From Natronocella acetinitrilica (GTDB lineage Bacteria; Pseudomonadota; Gammaproteobacteria; Nitrococcales; Aquisalimonadaceae), in assembly GCF_024170285.1 (NCBI RefSeq), contig NZ_JALJXV010000006.1:1-64000 (forward strand): a DNA stretch of 64,000 nt, read 5' to 3'. Every line of letters starts with the position of its first letter. Position 1 is the stretch's first letter. Of the stretch, positions 35,550-43,655 are shown piece by piece. A program made the translations under genes and the position numbers. Below the pieces are notes generated by a model. The model was not told the DNA's origin, ran no database searches, and saw only the letters and a list, made by a program, of their open reading frames with translations.

Positions 35550-36533
35550 TCAAGCACTTCCCGATTCGAGGATTCGATCGGCCAGTCTGGCCCCACTCAA
35601 CCAGGCACCCTCCACCCGATCGCCGTGACACCAGTCGCCGCAGGCACCTATGCCGGTTGCCGGGTCATACAGGTAGCCCTGCCGCAGAGGCTCGGCAGAC
35701 TGGCTGTAGCGCCAGCGATGGGTACGGAGCATTTCGATTGCCGTCTCTTCGGGCAGGTGAGTTAATGCCCTGAAGGCGGCCTGGAGGTCGTCAGCTACGG
35801 GGTCCGGTTCCCGCTCGATATTCGCGGCCGTCCATTGCGCCTCGGCATGGCATTGCCAGAGATCACGGCCCTCACGGCCCGGCTTGCTGCTGTCACGCGC
35901 AATCCAGCGCAGTGGGCTGTCCTGGACAAAGGCACCATCAAATTCGAGTTCCGGCGCGTCTCGCAATCGAATCAGCATGGCCCAGCACCCGTGCATCGGT
36001 GTCGACCGGGCGGACTCCGCGAGCAGATGTGCCGCCTGCAGCAGAGGCACCGCCTGGGGAGCGGGAACGGCAACAGCCACACGCTCGAAACCGGCAAACA
36101 CGCTGCCACTCTCCGCCTGCAATTCGAGACCCTGCTCTGTCACGTTCACGGCCTCGATTCTGATACCGCTGCGCAGCGTCAGACCGTCACTCAGGTGTCG
36201 GGTCAAGGCGCTCATTCGCGGCACGCCCACCCAGCGGGTCTGGTCATCAACCAGTGTTTCGATCCGCGTCGGTGAGAGTTTCACCAGACGTGCCTGCCAG
36301 GGCGCCACAACACCGACCTGCCGCCAACCGGCAACCGCGTCGGCAAAACGGGCATCGCGGGCGGTGAAATACTGTGCGCCCATATCGCCCTGCCACCCTT
36401 TGCCCCGGCGGGTGGACAGCCGCCCGCCAGGCCCGCGGGATTTCTCGAACAGCGTCACCTCGTGCCCCGCCGCAACCAGGCCACGCGCGCAGCTCAGGCC
36501 GGCGAGACCAGCCCCGACTACCGCGATTTTCAT
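35550..36533 (-). CDS. Renalase-like FAD-dependent oxidoreductase
   Basis: A 327-residue flavoprotein related to bacterial renalases and amine oxidases. FAD-binding VVGAGLAGLSCARGL and FEKSRGPGGRLSTRR at the N-terminus, GAQYFTARD next, and a C-terminal FAD contact around GIGACGDWCHGDRVEGAWLSG. Renalases oxidise off-pathway dihydro-NAD(P) isomers. It is the last gene of the aldehyde oxidoreductase operon, overlapping the unknown small gene by one base (TGATG), so a housekeeping role for NADH isomers made there is possible but inferred. Confidence 0.85.
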   Translation of the reverse strand: MKIAVVGAGLAGLSCARGLVAAGHEVTLFEKSRGPGGRLSTRRGKGWQGDMGAQYFTARDARFADAVAGWRQVGVVAPWQARLVKLSPTRIETLVDDQTRWVGVPRMSALTRHLSDGLTLRSGIRIEAVNVTEQGLELQAESGSVFAGFERVAVAVPAPQAVPLLQAAHLLAESARSTPMHGCWAMLIRLRDAPELEFDGAFVQDSPLRWIARDSSKPGREGRDLWQCHAEAQWTAANIEREPDPVADDLQAAFRALTHLPEETAIEMLRTHRWRYSQSAEPLRQGYLYDPATGIGACGDWCHGDRVEGAWLSGARLADRILESGSA

Positions 36534-36841
36534 CAGCCACCACCACGTTGAAAGCGCAGATCGAAGTTGCGAAGCAGCGCCTGGCGCTGGTCCGCCGTAA
36601 ACCCGGTGAACACCAGGCTGACCTCGGTTCTGGGCAGGGACAGACTGGCAATCCGGCGGGTCTGCTCGGGACCGAGCCGGATCTCCAGTCGTCGATCAGG
36701 CCATGTTGCCGTGGCCGTGTCGCCACGCCAGTTCAATTCCACGTCAGGGACCACGGCAGCAAGCGTCCGACGGCATTCCGCATGGGTAACGCCCATATCC
36801 TTGCTCACCACGTGGGCATCTGCCCGATCACTGGCAGTCAT
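36533..36841 (-). CDS. Small protein of unknown function in the aor operon
   Basis: A 102-residue protein with an ECRRTLAAVVPDVELNWRGD core and a strand-rich ending TRRIASLSLPRTEVSLVFTGFTADQRQALLRNFD; it ends in three Gly residues. No signal, membrane segment or Cys cluster. Start ATG 36841 is three bases after the MoaD stop, and the stop overlaps the next gene, so it is clearly within the operon. I do not recognise a family. Confidence 0.75.
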   Translation of the reverse strand: MTASDRADAHVVSKDMGVTHAECRRTLAAVVPDVELNWRGDTATATWPDRRLEIRLGPEQTRRIASLSLPRTEVSLVFTGFTADQRQALLRNFDLRFQRGGG

Positions 36842-36844
36842 CGC

Positions 36845-37099
36845 TCAACCGCCCGCAATCGGTGGCCACACAGCAAAGACGTCACCGTCCTTGAATACGG
36901 GCTGATCCCGTTGCTCGGGCTTGATGTACTCGCCGTTGCGCAGCACCAGGTGGGCGAGCTTGGGCGGCACACGCAAACGCTCGATCAACTGCGCAGGGGT
37001 GGTGTCATCATCGATATCCAGTTCGAAACCTTCGTGCGGGAGCACGCCCCGAGGAAGCAGGTCACTCAGGGAGGCGAACAATTTGACGCGTATCCGCAT
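36845..37099 (-). CDS. MoaD/ThiS-like sulfur carrier protein
   Basis: Ubiquitin-fold sulfur carrier (84 aa) that ends in the required Gly-Gly (PPIAGG). Typical pattern: RVKLFASLSDLLP at the start, DDTTPAQLIERLRVPPKLAHLVLRNGEYI, then FKDGDVFAVWPPIAGG. Such proteins donate sulfur for the pterin dithiolene, here most likely to tungstopterin for the neighbouring oxidoreductase. ATG 37099 gives normal length. No ThiF/MoeB-like activator is present in the operon, so a chromosomal MoeB would have to serve it. Confidence 0.87.
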   Translation of the reverse strand: MRIRVKLFASLSDLLPRGVLPHEGFELDIDDDTTPAQLIERLRVPPKLAHLVLRNGEYIKPEQRDQPVFKDGDVFAVWPPIAGG

Positions 37100-37123
37100 G
37101 TTTGAAATCCAACCGATGAGTCG

Positions 37124-37146
37124 GGGGCGGCCCGGAAGGCCGCCCC
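37124..37146 (-). other. Strong hairpin between aorC-like and moaD-like genes
   Basis: GGGGCGGCC-CGGAA-GGCCGCCCC, a perfect nine-base stem with no U-run on either side. It is inside the operon, so it is more likely an mRNA-stability or partial attenuation element than a full terminator. Confidence 0.6.
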
Positions 37147-37152
37147 GAAAGG

Positions 37153-38430
37153 TCACGCCGGCTTGAGCACCTGCGCGTTATGGCCAATGGCTTGCGTGTT
37201 GGCCAGATAGGCCTCCATCAGCCGGGTGGGGTCATCCTTGAGCTTGTCCTTCCAGCCACGCAAACGCACCCTACTCTGGATCAGCCCGCGAATCACACCG
37301 ACATGCTCGGTGAGACCGAGCGCACTGGCACCAACGAGACGATCGTCCTCGAACTGCAGATTTAGATAGCGGAACCGCTCCGGCGAGTAAAGCTCGGCGG
37401 AATCCCCGCCATCCGTGCCCATCCACAGGCCGAACGACGACGAAATCAGGCCCAGGGTGTCAAGGACGTTCATGTTGACGCTGCCCTGGTGCAGCTGCGG
37501 GCGGCCGGCCATGTTGCTTGCCACCACGCGGCCATGGTCCGCAGCCGTGGGCTGCACCGCATGCACGGCATAATTGCCGGTGGAAAAGTCCAGGCCCTGG
37601 GCCACATCGCCCGCGGCGTAGACATCCGGCAGGCTGCTTTGCAGGTGACGATCCACCAGGATACCCTGATCAAGCCTGATGCCTGATCCATCCAGGAAAC
37701 CGGTGTTGCTGGCCACGCCAACACAGACGATCACCAGGTCGGCTGGAATGGACTCGCCATGATCCAGCTTCACTGCGAGCGGATGGCCGCCGGTGCCCTG
37801 GTCGACCCCTTCCACCTTGGTGTCGGTGTGAACGGCGACCCCCTTGTCTTCACACCAGCGCTTGATCAGCCCACCGGCCTTGTCGTTCATCATCCGGGGA
37901 ACCATCCGGTCCTGCTGCTCGACCACCGTCAGGTGGGTCTTGCGCAGGGCCAGAGACTCCAGAATGATGCAGCCGATAAAGCCGGCACCGATCAGGACAA
38001 CGTGGGAACCTGCACCCGCTTTGCTGAGGATTTGTCTTGCGTCTGCGAGCGTCCAGCAGGTGTGGACATTCTCCCGGTCGACACCCGGGATCGGCGGGAT
38101 CACCGGGTGCGACCCCGTCGCCAGCAGCAGCTTGTCGTAGTCCAGTGTGTCACCACCCTGGAGCTTGAGCTGATGCTTGTCCGCATCAAGAGAATCAACC
38201 CACCCATGGCGGACATCGATTCCCTTGCTCTCGAAATAGCCCGCATCCTTTCGCAGATGCGTGCCCTTCTCGTCGATCTGATCGATCAGCAGATAGGGGA
38301 TGGCCATCCGTGAATACGGCGGCTCGGGTTCACCACTCAACAGGACGATATCCGAATCGGCGTCGATCTTGCGCAAGGACTCGGCAGCAACCACACCCGC
38401 CGGCCCCGCTCCTACGATCACATGTCGCAT
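37153..38430 (-). CDS. aorC: FAD/NAD-dependent oxidoreductase subunit of the aldehyde oxidoreductase (AorC-like)
   Basis: A 425-residue pyridine nucleotide-disulfide-type flavoprotein: FAD site VIVGAGPAGVVAAESLRK, RMAIPYLL, NAD site VVLIGAGFIGCIILESLAL, and the second FAD motif LPDVYAAGDVAQG. It lacks the CxxxxC redox disulfide, so it resembles NirB/BfmB-like NADH oxidoreductases. Immediately downstream of the tungsten subunit it would pass electrons between the ferredoxin-type subunit and NAD, as AorC does in Aromatoleum (family knowledge); the subunit assignment is inferred from order. Confidence 0.82.
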   Translation of the reverse strand: MRHVIVGAGPAGVVAAESLRKIDADSDIVLLSGEPEPPYSRMAIPYLLIDQIDEKGTHLRKDAGYFESKGIDVRHGWVDSLDADKHQLKLQGGDTLDYDKLLLATGSHPVIPPIPGVDRENVHTCWTLADARQILSKAGAGSHVVLIGAGFIGCIILESLALRKTHLTVVEQQDRMVPRMMNDKAGGLIKRWCEDKGVAVHTDTKVEGVDQGTGGHPLAVKLDHGESIPADLVIVCVGVASNTGFLDGSGIRLDQGILVDRHLQSSLPDVYAAGDVAQGLDFSTGNYAVHAVQPTAADHGRVVASNMAGRPQLHQGSVNMNVLDTLGLISSSFGLWMGTDGGDSAELYSPERFRYLNLQFEDDRLVGASALGLTEHVGVIRGLIQSRVRLRGWKDKLKDDPTRLMEAYLANTQAIGHNAQVLKPA

Positions 38431-38448
38431 GCTTGTGCCTCCATGAGG

Positions 38449-38475
38449 GCGCTTCGGGATCAGATCCCGAAGCGC
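38449..38475 (-). other. 13-base-pair hairpin overlapping the aorB-like stop codon
   Basis: GCGCTTCGGGATC / GATCCCGAAGCGC with one base between arms (the loop must open further). It spans the last codons and stop of the tungsten subunit gene and the 29-base gap before the flavoprotein gene. No U-run, so probably a processing or stability element that sets the subunit ratio. Confidence 0.6.
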
Positions 38476-40310
38476 TGACGGGTCTCGGACGTCAATTCGC
38501 CGGTGGGTGTCCAGCCACGAATCTCGTAATACTTGGGCAGCATCTTGTCGAGTTCGTTGACCATGCCCTTCGCCGGCCCCACGTTGGCGGCATCCTTGCG
38601 CAGGCGCTTCGGCAGGGTGTCATCCTTGCCGGTGAGCCCGGCCTTCAGATTGAAGTCTCGCTCCAGGTTCCAGATACGCTCACCGACCTCCAGCAGCTTC
38701 TCGGTCGACCAGTCACCATCGCAGGCCGCGTCGATCTGTGGCGAGATATTGTCCAGCGTCCAGGCAAACGTGGTGAACACGCAAAGGCCGCTGGAATCCA
38801 CCGCAGCGGTGGCGTCCTGAAAGGCCTTGACCAGCTCCGGCTTGCCATCACTCACCAACGGGTCGGTCTTCTCCGGGATACCCAGCACCTCGGAGGCCAC
38901 CGTGTAGCCCCGCAGGTGGCAGGCGCCGCGGTTGGAGGTGGCGTAGGCAAGGCCCATGCCCTGGATACCCCGGGGATCGTAGGCGGGAAACTCCTGACCC
39001 TTGACGGTCATGGACAGGTCCGGGTGGCCGTACTTCTCGCACAACCGCTTGGAGCCCAGCCCCAGCACCTTGCCAAAACCTTCGCCGCGGGCGGTCAGCT
39101 CGGTGACGGCGGCAAGTGCCTTGGCGGATCCGAAGTTCAACTCGATACCGCCGGTCTCTTCCTTGGTGATCACACCCATCTCATAGAGCTCCATGGCGGC
39201 AGCCACGGTGGCTCCGAAGGAGATGGGATCGATACCGTCCTCGTTACAAAGGAAGTTCACATAGGTGAGCGTGTCGAGATCGTCGACGCCGGTATCCGAA
39301 CCCAGCGCCCAGGCGGCTTCATATTCCAGCCCCCCGGAATTGCCCCAGTACTGGGGCTTGTTCTCCACCGTGAAGTGGCCCTTGTAGACCGTGGAGATGC
39401 GGCCGCAGGCAATGGTGCAGGCAAAACACGCCGCATTGGTGGTGAGGTTGGGCTTGCCGTCTCCCTTCCGCGGCTCGTGCATGGCCTCGCCGGAGATCTT
39501 GTGGGCGCCCTCGAACTGCACCTCGCGCATGTTCCGCGTCGGCATTGCACCCATCTCGTTGATCACGTTCATCAACACCTGGGTGCCGTAGGTGGGCAGG
39601 CCCTGGCCGGTGACGGCGCTCTCCTGCAGAACCTTCTTGCCCTCCTCCGTGGCCTGCATGAAGCGCATCGGGTCCTTGATGTTGCCGACACCCTTGGTGC
39701 CACGGACCACCACCGCCTTGAGATTCTTGGAGGCCATGACGGTGCCGACACCGGAGCGCCCCGCAGCCCGGTGCAGATCATTCACCACGGCGGCGTAGAG
39801 ATTCCCCGCCTCGGCCGCACGACCGACACAGGCAATACGGATCAGGGGATCCTGGTGCATCTTGTGGAGCATCTCGTCGGCTTCCCAGACGGTCTTGCCC
39901 CAGAGTTCCTTGGCGGACCGCAGTTCGGCCTTGTCGTTCTCCAGCCAGAGGTAGACTGGCGCGTCGGCCTTGCCCTCGAAGATGATCATGTCCCAGCCGG
40001 CGGTCTTGATCTCGGCACCGATGAACCCGCCGGAGTTGGAACAGGCGATAGCGCCGGTCAGCGGGCTCTTGCAGACCACCGAATAACGCCCGCCCGTGGA
40101 GGCCATGGTGCCGGTGAGCGGCCCCGTGGTCATGATCAGCTTGTTGTCCGGCGAGAGTGCGTCGATGGCCGGGTCGATCTCCTCGTACAGATACTTGCTC
40201 GCCAGTCCGCGCTGGCCGAGGTAATCCCGCGCCCACTCCCTGTTAAGCGGTTCAGCCTCGGCGGTGCCGCGGCTCAAATTGACTCGTAGAACCTTTCCCG
40301 TCCAAGCCAT
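38460..40310 (-). CDS. aorB: Tungsten-containing aldehyde:ferredoxin oxidoreductase, catalytic subunit (AorB-like)
   Basis: Catalytic subunit (616 aa) that oxidises aldehydes to acids, or the reverse, at a tungsto-bispterin with one [4Fe-4S] cluster. Starts MAWTGKVLRVNLS; N-terminal pterin domain shows TTGPLTGTMASTGGRYSV; cluster ligands are in NAACFACTIACGR (CxxCxxxC) plus Cys in AAVDSSGLCVF; the second pterin region has GEGFGKVLGLGSKRL and RGIQGMGLAYATSNRGACHL. Start ATG 40310 lies two bases after the ferredoxin gene stop. The ferredoxin, FAD and MoaD-like genes around it match the AorABC complex of Aromatoleum. Confidence 0.92.
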   Translation of the reverse strand: MAWTGKVLRVNLSRGTAEAEPLNREWARDYLGQRGLASKYLYEEIDPAIDALSPDNKLIMTTGPLTGTMASTGGRYSVVCKSPLTGAIACSNSGGFIGAEIKTAGWDMIIFEGKADAPVYLWLENDKAELRSAKELWGKTVWEADEMLHKMHQDPLIRIACVGRAAEAGNLYAAVVNDLHRAAGRSGVGTVMASKNLKAVVVRGTKGVGNIKDPMRFMQATEEGKKVLQESAVTGQGLPTYGTQVLMNVINEMGAMPTRNMREVQFEGAHKISGEAMHEPRKGDGKPNLTTNAACFACTIACGRISTVYKGHFTVENKPQYWGNSGGLEYEAAWALGSDTGVDDLDTLTYVNFLCNEDGIDPISFGATVAAAMELYEMGVITKEETGGIELNFGSAKALAAVTELTARGEGFGKVLGLGSKRLCEKYGHPDLSMTVKGQEFPAYDPRGIQGMGLAYATSNRGACHLRGYTVASEVLGIPEKTDPLVSDGKPELVKAFQDATAAVDSSGLCVFTTFAWTLDNISPQIDAACDGDWSTEKLLEVGERIWNLERDFNLKAGLTGKDDTLPKRLRKDAANVGPAKGMVNELDKMLPKYYEIRGWTPTGELTSETRQRFGI

Positions 40311-40312
40311 GG

Positions 40313-40846
40313 CTAGTTACTCCCCTGCTGACCCGACATGTACACGTTGATGGCCTTTTCCCGCGGCGCGTTGGTGCTGGCCGGACCCTGGGGCGATTGC
40401 TGCGCCCAGGCCCGCATCCGCTCCATGCCTGTGTCATCCGCCGCGACATAGGTGATTGCGCCGGTGGGGCAGGCCTTGGCGCACCACGGATCACCGCCGC
40501 AAAGGTCACACTTCATGACCTTGCCGGTTTCCTGTTCGTAGTTGACGGTGCCGAAGGGGCAGGCAATGGTGCAGACCTTGCAGCCGACGCAGACATCCTC
40601 GAGCACGTTCTTCGCGCCGGTGGCCATGTCCACCACGATGGCCTCCACCGGGCAGGCATGCATGCACCAGGCTTCGTCACACTGGGTGCAGGTATAGGGG
40701 GCGAAGCGACCCTCTTCGTGGAACGTGAATACCTTGATTCGCGAGCGTGCCGGGTTGAACGCGCCGGTATTCTCGTAGGAACAGGCCATTTCGCATTGCA
40801 GGCAACCGGTACACTTTTCCGGCTCCAGCTTGAGGGCTTTAAGCAT
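40313..40846 (-). CDS. aorA: Four-cluster ferredoxin-type electron-transfer subunit (AorA-like)
   Basis: A 177-residue protein of the HycB/NrfC ferredoxin group, with repeated Cys motifs CTGCLQCEMAC, CTQCDEAWCMHACP, CVGCKVCTIACPFG and CDLCGGDPWCAKACP, enough for four [4Fe-4S] clusters. It would carry electrons between the tungsten and flavin subunits. ATG 40846 is favoured over GTG 40852 because GGAGG lies seven bases before it. First gene of the minus-strand operon aorA-aorB-aorC-moaD-unknown-renalase. Confidence 0.9.
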   Translation of the reverse strand: MLKALKLEPEKCTGCLQCEMACSYENTGAFNPARSRIKVFTFHEEGRFAPYTCTQCDEAWCMHACPVEAIVVDMATGAKNVLEDVCVGCKVCTIACPFGTVNYEQETGKVMKCDLCGGDPWCAKACPTGAITYVAADDTGMERMRAWAQQSPQGPASTNAPREKAINVYMSGQQGSN

Positions 40847-41168
40847 CTCCACTCCTCCGGGATGTCATTATGTTTATGTGCCTTGCACAGGAAGTCAGGC
40901 GCAGCACATCGTTGCTGGCTGCAACTGCTCCGAACTTCGAGCATACGATAAGTTCCCCCTGCCAGAAAGACGCTTCGCCCACCACAAAAACCGGTACATC
41001 GGCTGGTGATGCGTCAGGCCGGAACTGCAGATCCTGCGAGACTTGCCGATAACCCCGAAGTGGCCACTGAATCGCTTCTCAAGCTGTGACCTGGCGCGCG
41101 TTAACCAGGCAGGCTGCGTGCTATCTTCCGACCGGAGTCGGGCCAAAGATGGATTAGGGAGACCGGAC
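40847..41168. other. 322-base divergent gap upstream of the aor operon
   Basis: No supportable gene. It should contain the promoter of the tungsten enzyme operon and of the divergent coiled-coil protein, but no clear -35/-10 pair, activator site or large palindrome was recognised. Purine-rich GGAGG (minus strand, before 40846) and AGGGAGA (plus, before 41169) are ribosome-binding sites. Confidence 0.5.
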
Positions 41169-41729
41169 ATGTACCCCCTCACGGCGTTCCTTCTGGCTGC
41201 CTCCGGCGCCATGCTGATCGGACTCATCCTGGTGCTGGCCTGGGCCCTGTCGCGGGAGCGCTACTACGAGCGCCTGCTGGAGGCCAGGGAGGACCAGTAC
41301 GCCCAGGCACTGAAACGCGAGGGCGAACTCTCGGCCCAGACCAACCAGTTGCTGGAAGATCAGGCCCGTGCCCGGCTTCGCGTGCAGCGGCTGGAAGAGC
41401 GCTATGTCATGCGTGGCGAACTCATCCGCGACCTCGGACTCGACCCGGAGCGAATTGAACAATCCCGGGAGAGTCTGCTCGGGGTGCTGGCCATCCTGCG
41501 CATTCGCATCGGACTGCTGTTGGTATCGGACCTGAACCGGGTCGCCCTGCGCGACGTGACTACTGCGGCCGGCGGTCGGGCGGGGCTGGCGTTTCGCCAA
41601 CTGGATGACAAGCTTCGGGGAGAGGGCGGACCGCAGCATGATCAACAGTCGCGCCAACTACTGCGCGAGATGATTGATGTGAGTCACATCGAGAAGTCCG
41701 TCAGCGATGTCCCGGAGCCAATGATCTGA
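41169..41729 (+). CDS. Membrane-anchored coiled-coil protein of unknown function
   Basis: A 186-residue protein with one N-terminal helix (LTAFLLAASGAMLIGLILVLAWALS), a coiled coil about 30-85 (RLLEAREDQYAQALKREG and repeats), then a helical C-terminal part containing LRIRIGLLLVSDLNRVALRDV. No catalytic motif was recognised. Length and layout resemble small inner-membrane structural proteins. ATG 41169 follows AGGGAGA. Stands alone between the aor operon and the ZevAB-like genes. Confidence 0.65.
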   Translation: MYPLTAFLLAASGAMLIGLILVLAWALSRERYYERLLEAREDQYAQALKREGELSAQTNQLLEDQARARLRVQRLEERYVMRGELIRDLGLDPERIEQSRESLLGVLAILRIRIGLLLVSDLNRVALRDVTTAAGGRAGLAFRQLDDKLRGEGGPQHDQQSRQLLREMIDVSHIEKSVSDVPEPMI

Positions 41730-41845
41730 GTTCCGGTGCAGCCTCGCAGGAATGCTCATCGTGACTCTGGATTCGGCGCCTATCAAACTGACATTCCGAT
41801 GAAACCCTGTTACGCTGCCAGCACTTCGCGAGGGGTATTCTGCGG

Positions 41846-42517
41846 ATGAACAAAGCTGTACTAATGAGCCTGCAAGGCGGTCGCCGGATGCTAGTAGCCG
41901 TGCTGATTGTCGGCCTCTGCGTCCCCGTGCTTCTTCATGCACATCCCCATGCCTGGATTGATCTATCCGTTGAGCTGCACATGGATGAACAGCGACAACT
42001 GAGCGGCCTCACCCAGACCTGGGTTTTTGACCCGGTCTATACCCTGATTCTCCTTGAGGAACTCGACGAGGAGCATCCCGAAGATGCACGCGCAGAGCAG
42101 TTGCGCGGCATGGCTGCGCGGATGATCACCAGCATGGGTGACTACGATTACCTCACTCGCATCGAGGTCGACGAAGAGCGCCTCCGCGCCACTGAGGTGA
42201 CGAACGTAGAGGCACAGCTCACCGCCGGAGAACAACTCCAGTTCCGCTTTACCCTGCAACTCCCGGAGCAAGTTGACGCACGGGGCAGCTCAGTGAGCTA
42301 CATGATCTACGACCCGGTTTACTACATCGAGATGCTGCATCCATCAGCGGACGCCGTGAGCCTGAATGGCGCGACAGATGCCTGCCAGGTGACCATCGAT
42401 GAACCGAAACCCGACCCATCACAGATTGCCCGTGCCGCGGCAGTGGATCTCGGTGCAGCCAGCGCCGACGGGCTGGGCCGTCACTTCGCACAGCGCGTGA
42501 ATCTGCAATGCCGATGA
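41846..42517 (+). CDS. DUF1007 periplasmic metal-binding protein (ZevA-like)
   Basis: A 223-residue exported protein of the DUF1007 family, paired in Haemophilus (ZevA) with a NicO-type membrane protein for zinc use. After the signal (LVAVLIVGLCVPVLLHA) comes the hallmark HPHAWID with two His, acidic stretches (EELDEEHPEDARAE) and YMIYDPVYYIEML. ATG 41846 lies at the edge of a weak ribosome site; an in-frame ATG at 41864 is also possible. Overlaps the next gene by ten bases. Confidence 0.82.
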   Translation: MNKAVLMSLQGGRRMLVAVLIVGLCVPVLLHAHPHAWIDLSVELHMDEQRQLSGLTQTWVFDPVYTLILLEELDEEHPEDARAEQLRGMAARMITSMGDYDYLTRIEVDEERLRATEVTNVEAQLTAGEQLQFRFTLQLPEQVDARGSSVSYMIYDPVYYIEMLHPSADAVSLNGATDACQVTIDEPKPDPSQIARAAAVDLGAASADGLGRHFAQRVNLQCR

Positions 42518-43626
42518 TCCGCCTGAAGCACTTGCTGGGTATTGCGCTGCTGTTGATGCTGGCGGCACCGCTGGCCTCGGCCCAGTCACCCTTCGCCCAG
42601 TCTCCACCGGCGGAAGACCGACAGGCCACCGCCACATCCACAGCGTCGGAAAACCCCGGTCTGCGCGAGCGTGCCGTCACCTGGATGCTGGTCACCCAGC
42701 GATCCCTGCATCAGCAGCTCAATGCCGGCATACGGCAGCTTCGGCAGGATACATCCCTGGCCAATATCGGCTGGCTTTTCCTGATCAGTTTTGGCTATGG
42801 CGTCTTTCACGCTGCTGGCCCGGGCCACGGCAAGGCGGTGATTTCCGCCTACCTGCTGACCCATCCCGCCCGACTGGGGACCGGGTTACTGCTTTCTTTC
42901 CTCGCTTCGATACTGCAGGGGCTGACAGCAATCGTGCTGGTCGTGGGGCTGGTGAAGATCGCAGGCTGGCTGAGTCGCGATGCCATGCAGCAAGTGGGGC
43001 TGGTGGAGCAGGTCAGTTTCGCGATCCTTGCCGTCTTCGGTGCCATGCTCCTGCTGCGGGCGGCACGCCGCCTGTGGCGCCGCGCCATGACCGCACCAAC
43101 CGCGGCTACTCCACCTCCGGTCAGCGCTGGCGACCTCGCCCCGGCACAACGCGGCAGTCTGTCCTTCCAGCCCATTTCGACAGACAGGTCGACCATTACG
43201 CCGGATAGTCACCAGCACGACGCCGGCTGTGGCTGCGGACACCCGCATCATGTGGCACCCCAAGCGCTGGACCAGCACGGTAGTCGCTGGGCCATGGTGG
43301 GGGCCATTCTTGCCGTTGGCAGTCGACCCTGCACCGGTGCGGTCCTGATACTCGCCGCCGCCAATCTGCTCGGCCTGCTGGCCGTGGGCATTGGCGCCGT
43401 CATGGCAATGGCACTTGGCACCGCGATCACTGTGTCGACGCTGGCCGCCCTGGCGGTGTTTTCCAGGGATCAGGCTCGGCGCCTTGCCCGGGGCATGGAC
43501 ACAGTCCGCCTTGCCGTGGCCGGCGACCTGGTGGCGATCGTTGGCGGCGTGCTGATACTCTTCGCGGGTGTAAGCCTGCTTGTCGCTGCGCTGGGCAATC
43601 CGACCCCCGCACTCTACAGGCTCTGA
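42508..43626 (+). CDS. NicO/RcnA-family metal transporter (ZevB-like)
   Basis: A 372-residue membrane protein with a signal-like N-terminus (LAAPLASAQSP), six or more helices, the motif FGYGVFHAAGPGHGKAVISAYLL with the two conserved His of helix 2, and ILAVGSRPCTGAVLILAAANLL. Between the halves lies a His/Cys-rich loop (DSHQHDAGCGCGHPHH) that can bind Zn, Ni or Co. The overlap with the DUF1007 gene means they act together. Zinc is the likely substrate because of the ZevAB precedent; nickel or cobalt cannot be excluded. Confidence 0.85.
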   Translation: MPMIRLKHLLGIALLLMLAAPLASAQSPFAQSPPAEDRQATATSTASENPGLRERAVTWMLVTQRSLHQQLNAGIRQLRQDTSLANIGWLFLISFGYGVFHAAGPGHGKAVISAYLLTHPARLGTGLLLSFLASILQGLTAIVLVVGLVKIAGWLSRDAMQQVGLVEQVSFAILAVFGAMLLLRAARRLWRRAMTAPTAATPPPVSAGDLAPAQRGSLSFQPISTDRSTITPDSHQHDAGCGCGHPHHVAPQALDQHGSRWAMVGAILAVGSRPCTGAVLILAAANLLGLLAVGIGAVMAMALGTAITVSTLAALAVFSRDQARRLARGMDTVRLAVAGDLVAIVGGVLILFAGVSLLVAALGNPTPALYRL

Positions 43627-43655
43627 CGCAGACCCTGACTCCGGCGAGGTGTGCA

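Noticed and set aside
38310..40289. A 659-codon plus-strand frame opposite the aldehyde oxidoreductase
   Set aside because: Antisense shadow; the minus strand gives a full AorB with its Cys motifs and operon spacing.
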